DNA of 33,372 nt from Firmicutes bacterium AM31-12AC. GTDB lineage: Bacteria; Bacillota; Clostridia; Lachnospirales; Lachnospiraceae. Below, one piece after another: positions 17,587 to 25,083 of the stretch; positions within the stretch are counted from its first letter, which is position 1, and the number at the start of each line of letters is the position of its first letter. A program made the translations under genes and the position numbers. Where the stretch lies: positions 1 to 33,372 of the forward strand of contig QUJA01000029.1 in NCBI GenBank assembly GCA_003480425.1, read 5' to 3'. The notes under the pieces were generated by a model, which worked only from the letters and a program-made list of their open reading frames with translations, did not search any database and was not told the origin of the DNA.

Positions 17587-17728
17587 GTTACTGTTCATTC
17601 CCGTGTCAATCACTACGCTGATTGGCACGGAGGATGCACGTTTTATCTTGAACGGCATCTCGTCCATCGCCAAAGGCGATTTAAAATGGCGAGATGCGTT
17701 GCTGGTCACATGTACTGTGAACAGTAAC
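17587..17728. repeat. Palindromic element with 11-bp terminal inverted repeats (repeat B, full copy)
   Basis: A 142-bp non-coding element bounded by perfect inverted 11-mers, GTTACTGTTCA (17587-17597) and TGAACAGTAAC (17718-17728). Inside are two more hairpins: a 10-bp stem 17603-17612 with 17619-17628 (one G-U pair), and 17655-17662 with 17690-17697 enclosing ATCGCC / GGCGAT. The right 31 nt recur at 975-1005. It could be a miniature mobile element or a structured leader, because it lies between the candidate promoter and start codon of the next gene. There is no coding potential. Confidence 0.65.
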
Positions 17729-17760
17729 AATTTTAGTACTTTTTCGGAGGTTTTTTATAC

Positions 17761-18293
17761 ATGATTTCTTTAAAATTAACAGAAACGAAAAAATTTATGT
17801 CTCAACTTCTTTTATCAGAGCTTTTTGACCATTTTCTTTTCATTGAAGGTGATATTGTCACCTTTAACAGCTTCCATATTGATGGTTATATTCAAAAAGA
17901 TTTTTATACAGAATTTCCACCCGAAGAACTTTTTTCTGCTGCTTCCTCTTTCTCCGGTTCTGAGGCACTTCCAGAATATTCTTACTGGAAACAAGTACGC
18001 GAATATTGTTTTTCTTTGATCAAAGGCAAACGGACACCTCTCAGCTTCAAGTTTGTGTTTCGCCTTTCCCCTACTAATATTGCCAAATTAATCTCTAAGC
18101 AGAATCTGGACTTTCAGCCAAACACCGTACAGGGGCTTTATCTGAATATTCAATTTAATGAGCAAGGGTTGACCTGCGTCACCGGAACATCTTTAAATAC
18201 ATTCACGTTGGATAAGTCACTTGAAAAAGCGTGGGATGGGATGGTGCAGAGGTTTTTACTAAAAATGGGGTGGCGTTTGAGGTTGCGGTTTAG
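17761..18293 (+). CDS. DUF5721-like protein, last codons frameshifted as read
   Basis: A protein of unknown function, resembling the DUF5721 family of Lachnospiraceae, about 177 aa. Typical stretches are MISLKLTETKKFMSQLLLSELFDHFLFIEG near the N-terminus, a central SLIKGKRTPLSFKFVF, and a C-terminal TCVTGTSLNTFTLDKSLEKAWDGMVQRF. It has no signal or membrane segment. Taken literally the frame runs on to 18381 and ends in Arg-rich text read from a repeat. Adding one A to the A5 run at 18261-18265 gives an ending of LKNGVAFEVAV and a TAG at 18291-18293, which is far more plausible. CGGAGGT precedes the ATG with about 9-nt spacing. The corrected stop falls in the first bases of the composite repeat. 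Confidence 0.7.
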
Positions 18294-18831
18294 TTCACGA
18301 TGGCCTCTAAGCAGGAAAAGACTATGCACTCCTGCTCAGCTTCGTCGGGCAAGCCCGACTCCAATTCGCTGGATTGCATAGTCTTTTCTTGCTTGGAGGT
18401 GTACCGTGATTGAAATAGGTGGAATGATGAAGGATTTACTTTTCTGGGATCTGATGTATCTATATCCTGAGTTTATTTGCTGTCGCAGATGCTTTTTTGA
18501 CAACTGATGTATCTGCACTGCCTTGATATTCATTGTTGCAGATGCTCTTTTTTAGATCAATACATCTGCAACTTGCTTTTCTTTGAACCTGCAGATGCTT
18601 TTAGCCTGCTTGGCATGTTTAAATTGCATCTGCATCTTGCCTTTTCTGGGATTTAAAGATACTCCCTTTGCAAATTTTGCATCTACATCCCACATTTTCG
18701 ATAACGTGAAGATGCTCCCCAGTAAAATTACGCATCCGCAACTTGCTCTTTCAATGCTTTGCGGATACTTCACATCAAAATTTTGCATCTTCAATCCCCG
18801 AAAATCCACTATTGCAGATACCTTTCACACA
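18289..18831. repeat. Composite repeat element, copy 2: hairpin A plus 53-nt hairpin array
   Basis: About 540 bp of non-coding DNA closely matched by 32989-33372. It opens with TTAGTTCAC (also at 32990-32998). Next is hairpin A (outer arms 18311-18327 and 18376-18392, 17 bp with one G-U pair; inner stem GTCGGGC / GCCCGAC). A linker of about 60 nt and a tandem array follow. No open frame, start signal or transposase is present. It fills the gap between the DUF5721-like gene and the next palindrome. Confidence 0.75.
18454..18823. repeat. Tandem array of seven ~53-nt palindromic units
   Basis: Seven imperfect units begin near 18454, 18508, 18562, 18625, 18678, 18731 and 18784. The step is 53-54 nt except one of about 63. 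In most units a left arm like GCATCTGCA and a right arm like TGCAGATGC are complementary, 18-20 nt apart. For example, 18563-18570 pairs with 18590-18597 perfectly, and 18734-18741 (ATCCGCAA) pairs with 18759-18766 (TTGCGGAT). The first and fourth units have weak stems. The arms are conserved and the loops vary, so it is not a simple satellite. Confidence 0.75.
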
Positions 18832-18865
18832 ATATCCTTTGCGTTCTATTTACTTCACAACTTGA

Positions 18866-19111
18866 GCCGATACATTACTTACAAAAAAATTGATATAAGA
18901 AATTCGAGCGAATATGAAATGGGCGCTGGTGACACTTAGAGCGTAAACTTTTGCGTTAATGGATTTGAACGAACGTGTTTGAAGCTGCGTAGCAGCAAGT
19001 TTGAGTTCAAATTCATTTGCTTTTAGCAAAAATTTACGCTCTTATGTGTTACCCGCTCATGGAATCTGAGCAAGAATTCTTATATCAATTTTTTGTAAGG
19101 AACGTATTGCC
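18866..19111. repeat. Near-250-bp nested imperfect palindrome (repeat C)
   Basis: The two halves are inverted copies of each other around 18990. The outer arms contain TTACAAAAAA-TTGATATAAGAA on one side and its complement at about 19076-19098. The middle arms are AGAGCGTAAA with TTTACGCTCT, and the tip is GCTGC-GTA-GCAGC (18984-18996). Length, low GC outer arms and absence of coding sequence fit a MITE-like element. It lies just beyond the stop of the MacB-type permease and may end that transcript. No second copy is in the window. Confidence 0.7.
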
Positions 19112-19134
19112 ACTTAATGAATTAAATTGCAATC

Positions 19135-20557
19135 CTATTCATTTCTAATCGCCGCCAGCGGACTTAATTTCATCGCCCTAAGTGCCGGAAAATATCCCGC
19201 CACCATTCCTATCAACACCGCAAATGCCATGGAAGCAATAACCAGCCAGGGCGGTATATAGGAAATATTTCCATCTAATCCCATTGCACTTCCGTTTCCG
19301 GTAAGTATATTGATAATAAATGACATCAAAAAACTCAACAGATTTCCTACCACGCCTCCGATAAAGCCAATAAATGCTGCCTCAAGTAAAAACATTTGCT
19401 TTATATTCTTCAAGCTGCATCCGAGTACTTTTATTACTCCGATTTCTTTTGTTCGCTCATAAATTGACATCATCATTGTATTCATGATTCCAATTGCTGC
19501 CACAAATAAGGATACCGCTCCGATGCCTCCCAGCACAGCCTGAATCATTGCAAACTGTTTTTGCATGCTTTTTACATATTCTGCGTTTGTTGTTACTTTA
19601 TAGCCCAGATTCTGAATTTCAGATGCTACAACATCTACATTATCAATGTCATCTACCTGTACCATTGCATTTGTGTACGCAAAGAATTTGTATGGTTTTC
19701 CGCTTTTTGTAGTAGGCTGTCCGGGTATTGCACGGCCTGCATATTCTTTTTTCAACATATTTTTTAAGGTTGTAATATCACAATATACATTGTAAGAATG
19801 TGCATTATATGTATTTTCATCGCCTGTGACACGACCGCTAGCGTGTACTACATATTTTTTAGGAGTCTTTGTAGGAGTTGTTCCTCCTGTACTTGCAGAA
19901 GAAGAATTCTCCGTTGATATTGCTGCGCCTCCTGTATTATTCAGTGAATTATAATACGCATCAGAATCTAATACAAGAAACATCTGCGCTTTCATGACAT
20001 CGACATCAGGCCTCACTCCTGTTTCCCAATATCCTTTGTCAGTTCCCTTTTCCATTAGATTTTCTGTTGCAAGGTTTCCGAATACCAGCTCTAATTCCGA
20101 ACTGTCTGCTTTTGGTAATGTACCTCCTTCTACAAGGCTTATATTTTGCTCTTTTAATGCTTCCGGAGTCATCCCTGTCAACTGAATGTTACCGTAATAT
20201 TTTCCTGTCATTATAATTGAGTTCATTAATAAAACCGGCGATGCACTCTTTACGTGCTCTAATTTTGACAGCTTTTCTATTGTTTCATCTGTCACATATT
20301 TTGATGCTTCCTGATCTGATCCACTGTCGGAATAATAATACATCTGACTGCCCACATCTTTCCTGTCACAGTCACTGCAGTCATACCGCCAGACTGCTCA
20401 ATCTCACGATACAAGGATTGCTGCATCCCAAGACCAAGAGAAATCATTACAACAATTGAAGCGGTTCCGATCACTACACCAAGAATCGTAAGAATGCTTC
20501 GCAGTTTCTTCGTCGGAGATTACTGCTACTCATCCTCAGTAAATCGATCCACCTCAT
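19135..20557 (-). pseudogene. MacB-type ABC transporter permease, two frameshifts as read
   Basis: FtsX/MacB-fold permease. Read with two single-base corrections it is 474 aa. The N-terminus MRWIDLLRMSSSNLRRRKLRSILTILGVVIGTAS begins at the ATG at 20557, with AGGAGG 9 nt upstream. A large outer domain (about 60-340) follows, then three C-terminal membrane segments, with an FtsX motif YERTKEIGVIKVLGCSLKNI. Corrections are needed at 20504-20506 and 20359-20361, each an AAA run one base short on the coding strand. The gene begins inside the end of the CARDB-protein gene (32-nt overlap), so the two are coupled. Known MacB-type systems export peptides or drugs; the substrate here is unknown. Sequencing error is likelier than decay. 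Confidence 0.85.
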
Positions 20558-22105
20558 CTGCTAAATCCTCCTCTTCCAAAGCCAATTGTTTTTTCTTCTT
20601 TTTATGAACAACAAGCACTGCTATCACTACTGCTGCCACGATTACCACAACTACGATTGGGATGATCGGCGTGCTTTTTTCTTCTTCCTCCACTGCTCCT
20701 ACCATCGTTGTATCATCGTCATCCATCACAGGAGTAACTTCCATTTCAAATTCTTTTTCTGCAGTAAATGATTTTCCTGATTCATCTTCATATGTCATTG
20801 TCATTTTACACTTGCTTCCCGCCGGCACTTCTGATTCTCCCATTAACATACCGTCGATTGTTCCTGTTGCACCAGAATCAACATTTCCTACAAATACATC
20901 TTTCCCGCTGATTCCGTCTCCTGAAAATTTGATTTTAACATTATAAAGCTTGATTCGTCCTGTATTATAAATATTGCATGTTAAATTTGCTTCTTCTCCT
21001 ACCTGAATGCTGTCCGGTGACAATTCAATATCACTGAATTCAAATCTTGCAGCCTGTTTGACCGGAATTGCAAGACTTGAAGAAGCTTCGTACTGTGCTG
21101 CATTGCCATCCTCGTATTTCATGGACATTGCAATACTGTATGGCTTTTGCACCAAATCTGCTCTTGCATTCAAATCAATTGAAATATCTCTTGTTTCTCC
21201 CGCCGGAATAGATTCCAGATAAATCGTGCTGGAACCAGATGACGGAAGAAATGCAGGTGCTTCTGCGGCTGCGTCCGTTCCGGCCGATGGAGCCTGCATA
21301 TCAAACAATAAATTGGAAACTGCTGTTGTCTTTGATGTGTTCTTTACATGTACTGTCAATTTAAAATCACTTCCGGCATTCACATTTTCCGGATTCGTTG
21401 AAAATCCAGTCACGATCACACGTGGCACACTCTGGCTTTTATCTGAACCTCCTGTTGCAATCGGGTCACTGTTTGAGATTCCACCTGCATCATAAATTGC
21501 CTGACCTGCATCGCCGGATACATTCTGCGTTGTATCCGGAGTCGGTGTCGGATCAGCTTTTGGTGCATCATCAGTTTTCTTTGCAGTTGTATTCACATAA
21601 ATGTATTTATTTGTTTCGTAAATATTTGTCCCATCATCGTATGTAATCTGAAATGGTGTTTTATAAGATTTTGTCTCTACATCAGCTCTGACTGAAAAAT
21701 TCCATGTTGCTTCCGCAGACTCTCCCGCCTTAATCTGTTCAATTGTCTTTTCCTCATTCATATTTTCAATTTTGAAAGGGAAATCAGATGCATTATCGAT
21801 TACCGGAGAAATTTTCACATTGTTTGCATCACAGCTTCCTTCATTTACAATTTTTACTGTTAATTCTACCTTTTGCTCTGCATTATAATTTGGTGTAGAC
21901 TGTCCTTTGCCTACCGACAGACGAATTTTGGGAATTGGTGTCTCACTTGAGCTTCTGGATATGGCTGACGGATTCTCGTTTCCACTTTCTCCTGCCACAT
22001 TTACATTTGAAGCTGCTTTGTTATCCTGCGCGAAGCTATTGGTGCCATTGCTGTCAGCATTGCCAGACTCAATATCACCCCTGTTGCTTTTTTCCAATGT
22101 CTCAT
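20526..22105 (-). CDS. Exported CARDB/COG1361-like membrane-anchored protein, 5' frameshift as read
   Basis: A large surface protein between the ATPase and permease of an exporter. The open frame alone starts at 22097 without a signal peptide. An ATG at 22105, overlapping the ATPase stop (TAATG) and preceded by GGGGAGG, encodes a clear signal peptide (MRHWKKATGVILSLAMLTAMAPIA). It runs out of frame near 22032-22034, where one T missing from a TT run would join it to FAQDNKAAS. Corrected length is 526 aa. The body has repeated Ig-like blocks of the CARDB / S-layer-domain type (near residues 75-175, 230-350 and 350-460), separated by Thr/Pro/Asp-rich linkers. A C-terminal membrane segment is followed by KKKKK and an acidic tail. 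It probably acts as the extracytoplasmic partner in place of a MacA adaptor; that is inference. Confidence 0.78.
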
Positions 22106-22887
22106 TATCTGTTATCCTCCCCTGATTGTTTTCCTGCTAGCTTTGCTTTTATTTTTTCACTTTCTTTTTCATCCTGGCTTAAGTTATTCACATTTTTGTT
22201 TCGATTATCTTCTATTTTCACAATTTTTCCATCTATAATATGAAATACTCGGTCAGCATATGTCGCAAGATGATTGTCATGCGTTACCATAACCAGTGTT
22301 TTCTTCTGTTTACGGACTACATTCTGCATCAATGCCATAACTTCTTCCGAAGTATGTGAATCCAGGTTTCCTGTCGGCTCATCTGCAAAAATAATTTCCG
22401 GGTCTACGACCAATGCTCTTGCAACACCAACTCTCTGCTGTTGTCCTCCGGACATCTGATTTGGCATATGTTTCTTTTGTTTTTTCAAATTAACCAAATC
22501 CAACATCTTATCCGCCTTTTTTAATCTCTCTTTTTTCGGAACGCCCCGAAAGCTGAGTGGCAAAGCTACATTTTCCACCGCATTCATTGTACTGATAAGA
22601 TGAAAGGACTGAAAAATAAATCCGACATGATCACGTCTGAAACTGACCAGACCATCTTCGTTTAATTTTTCTATATGCCGTCCGGCAATGATTACTTCAC
22701 CTTTTGTCGGCTTTTCTAATCCAGCCAGCATATTTAATAATGTTGATTTACCTGAGCCGGATGTTCCGACGATTGCACAAAATTCACCTTCGTAAATGTC
22801 AAAATCCACACCATTTAATGCTCGGACTATCGAATCACCGACCCGGTACAATTTATATAAATTTTTTACTTCTATAACCTTTTTCAC
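22105..22887 (-). CDS. MacB/LolD-type ABC transporter ATPase
   Basis: ATPase of the three-gene exporter, 260 aa. Walker A GTSGSGKS (41-48), signature SGGQQ (146-150), Walker B IIFADE ending at Glu170, and His203 are all present. A charged tail of about 35 residues follows the core. I chose the GTG at 22887 because GGGAGG is 7 nt upstream; an in-frame ATG at 22908 would overlap that site. A TATAAT (22916-22921, minus strand) lies about 30 nt upstream, without a strong -35. The stop overlaps the next start (TAATG), so the three genes form one coupled unit. Confidence 0.9.
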   Translation of the reverse strand: MKKVIEVKNLYKLYRVGDSIVRALNGVDFDIYEGEFCAIVGTSGSGKSTLLNMLAGLEKPTKGEVIIAGRHIEKLNEDGLVSFRRDHVGFIFQSFHLISTMNAVENVALPLSFRGVPKKERLKKADKMLDLVNLKKQKKHMPNQMSGGQQQRVGVARALVVDPEIIFADEPTGNLDSHTSEEVMALMQNVVRKQKKTLVMVTHDNHLATYADRVFHIIDGKIVKIEDNRNKNVNNLSQDEKESEKIKAKLAGKQSGEDNR

Positions 22888-22965
22888 CAAATGCCCTCCC
22901 TTCTGCATACGTATTATTATACTCTATCTGTTCTCTTTTTTTGTTTATTTTTTCTTTAATTTTTT

Positions 22966-23012
22966 CTTAAAAAAAGAGACTATACCAACTCACAGCATAG
23001 TCTCTTTCTTCT
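22966..23012 (-). terminator. Intrinsic terminator after ung
   Basis: Stem 22975-22983 with 22997-23005 (AGAGACTAT / ATAGTCTCT) followed on the minus strand by a run of seven T. It ends the exporter-TCS-hisHF-ung operon and separates it from the next exporter operon. Confidence 0.85.
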
Positions 23013-23023
23013 TATTGTATTTT

Positions 23024-23692
23024 CTAATCAATCTGCCAGTCAATCGGTTCAATCCCATGTGCTTTCAAAAATTCATTTGTCTGACTAAATGGTCTGCTTC
23101 CGAAAAATCCTCTATATGCAGCTAATGGGCTTGGATGTGGTGCTTTCAGAATCAAATGCTGCGGATTTGTCAACATCTTCTCCTTTCTCTGTGCCGGCGC
23201 ACCCCAAAGAATAAACACAATTGGTCTGTCCTGGTTATTTAATGCCATAATTGCCGCATCTGTAAATTCCTCCCAGCCAATTCCACGATGTGAATTAGCC
23301 TGATGTGCACGAACCGTCAACACTGTATTCAACATCAATACACCTTGTTTTGCCCATTTTTCCAGACACCCATGATTTGGAATTGTGCATCCCAGATCAT
23401 CATGTAATTCTTTATAAATATTTACCAGTGAAGGTGGAATATCTACCCCTTTCTGCACAGAAAAACTAAGCCCATGTGCCTGTCCATCATTATGATATGG
23501 GTCTTGTCCCAAAATTACCACCTTTACATCTTTTAATGGTGTCAGGTGAAATGCATTGAAAATATCCTGTGCAGGTGGAAATATTTTTCTTGTGTGATAT
23601 TCTGCATTTACTGTATCAAATAATTTTTTGTAATAAGGTTTTTTGAACTCTTCTTTAAGAGCCTCATACCAGTCTCCATTAATTCCCGACAT
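23024..23692 (-). CDS. ung: Uracil-DNA glycosylase
   Basis: Removes uracil from DNA at the start of base excision repair. The 222-aa family 1 enzyme has the water-activating motif GQDPYH (Asp64), the uracil-binding LMLNTVLTVR and the catalytic HPSPLAAYRGF loop (His186). Length is normal. GGAGAAGTC precedes the ATG. It starts 15 nt after hisF and is the last gene before a terminator, so it is co-transcribed with genes of unrelated function. Confidence 0.95.
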   Translation of the reverse strand: MSGINGDWYEALKEEFKKPYYKKLFDTVNAEYHTRKIFPPAQDIFNAFHLTPLKDVKVVILGQDPYHNDGQAHGLSFSVQKGVDIPPSLVNIYKELHDDLGCTIPNHGCLEKWAKQGVLMLNTVLTVRAHQANSHRGIGWEEFTDAAIMALNNQDRPIVFILWGAPAQRKEKMLTNPQHLILKAPHPSPLAAYRGFFGSRPFSQTNEFLKAHGIEPIDWQID

Positions 23693-23707
23693 GACTTCTC
23701 CTTTTTC

Positions 23708-24468
23708 CTATAATCGAACCGATACACCTTCATGCTGTAAATAGTTCTTTACTTCTTTTATTTCTAATTCTTTATAATGGAACAGTGATGCTGCCAATGC
23801 TGCATCAGCCCCGCCTTCTGTCAAAGCTTCTTTAAAATGCTCCAGCGTTCCCGCTCCTCCGGATGCAATGACCGGAATGGAAACACTGTCTGCAATTGCT
23901 CTCGTCAGTTCCAGATCGTATCCGGCTTTTGTTCCGTCACAATCCATACTGGTCAAAAGAATTTCTCCTGCTCCAAGCTCTTCCACTTTCTTTGCCCACT
24001 CTATAGCATCGATTCCAACATCGACTCTTCCGCCATTCTTATAAATATTCCATCCACTTCCGTCTGCCCTTTTTTTGCATCGATAGCCACAACAACACAC
24101 TGACTTCCAAACTTCTCTGCTGCATCTGCGATCAGCTGTGGGTTATTGATTGCAGAAGAGTTGATAGAAATCTTATCTGCACCTTCGCGAAGCAATACTT
24201 TGAAGTCCTCTACTGTGCGGATGCCTCCGCCAACTGTAAATGGAATAAATACGCACTCTGCAACTTTACGCACCATATCAACGACCGTATTTCTTCCGTC
24301 AGAAGATGCCGTAATATCCAAAAACACAAGTTCATCTGCACCTGCCTGATCGTAGGCTTTTGCAATTTCTACCGGGTCTCCGGCATCTTTTAAATCTACA
24401 AAATTAACACCTTTTACAACTCGGCCTGCATGTACATCCAAACATGGAATAATTCTTTTTGTAAACAT
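23708..24468 (-). pseudogene. hisF: Imidazole glycerol phosphate synthase cyclase subunit HisF, frameshifted as read
   Basis: Cyclase half of the IGP synthase in histidine and purine-byproduct metabolism. The first frame (from 24468) carries catalytic Asp11 (IIPCLDV) and Asp130 (VVVAIDAKK), the second frame the rest of the TIM barrel ([13 protein letters not shown]..., [15 protein letters not shown]). They separate at a T7 run at 24070-24076 on the plus strand. With eight bases the reading is [20 protein letters not shown] and the protein is 253 aa, the normal HisF length. The start follows the hisH stop directly (TAG then ATG). The lesion in the longest homopolymer strongly suggests a sequencing error. 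Confidence 0.93.
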
Positions 24469-25083
24469 CTATCTTTCCTCCAATTCCACGAAATTCTTCA
24501 GTATCTGTAATCCAACCTCACTGCTCTTTTCCGGATGGAACTGGCATGCAAAAATATTTCCTTTTTCTACAGAAGCATGGATGTGTACACCATATTCTGT
24601 TGATGCCTTGACAATATTCTCATCTTTCGCTTTCAGATAGTAGGAATGAACGAAATAAACATAGGCCTGTTCATCAACATTTTTAAATAAACGACCATTA
24701 TGTTCAAGATGTAGCGAATTCCATCCCATATGTGGAATCTTTAAACCTTCACAAGCCGGGATTCTACAAATCTCTCCTTCTAAAATCCCAAGTCCTTCCA
24801 CGCCCTTGGCTTCATCACTTCGTTCAAACAAAAGCTGGAGTCCAAGACAAATGCCTAAAAACGGAGTCCCTTTTTCTGTGACTTTACGAATTACATCATC
24901 CAAATGTCGTTCTTTCAACTTCTCCATTGCATCTCCAAATGCACCGACTCCCGGAAGTATCACTTTATCTGCGCTTAAAATTTCAGATGGAGCACTTGTG
25001 ATCTTCACTTCCTGTCCCAGATACAATAATGCCTTCTCTACGCTTTTGATATTACCTGCATCATAATCAATAATCGCTATCAT
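24469..25083 (-). CDS. hisH: Imidazole glycerol phosphate synthase glutaminase subunit HisH
   Basis: Class I glutamine amidotransferase supplying ammonia to HisF. The 204-aa protein has nucleophile Cys79 (LGICLGLQ) and the His183/Glu185 pair (QFHPEKS), with PGVGAFGDAM near residues 44-53 typical of HisH. The ATG overlaps the histidine kinase stop by 4 nt (ATGA) and hisF follows without a gap. No other his gene is in the window. Confidence 0.95.
   Translation of the reverse strand: MIAIIDYDAGNIKSVEKALLYLGQEVKITSAPSEILSADKVILPGVGAFGDAMEKLKERHLDDVIRKVTEKGTPFLGICLGLQLLFERSDEAKGVEGLGILEGEICRIPACEGLKIPHMGWNSLHLEHNGRLFKNVDEQAYVYFVHSYYLKAKDENIVKASTEYGVHIHASVEKGNIFACQFHPEKSSEVGLQILKNFVELEER

Noticed and set aside
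17761..18381. A 206-aa protein with an Arg-rich C-terminus
   Set aside because: The last 40 residues come from a shifted frame running into a dispersed repeat; adding one A to an A5 run gives a natural end at 18293.
18454..18823. CRISPR array
   Set aside because: The units are not identical repeats with unique spacers of constant size; each unit has its own imperfect arms and variable loop, and no cas gene is nearby.
7812..24468. Phase variation by homopolymer slippage
   Set aside because: The affected genes include hisF and a general antiporter, most runs are only 2-5 bases, and all changes are deletions. Sequencing error is simpler.
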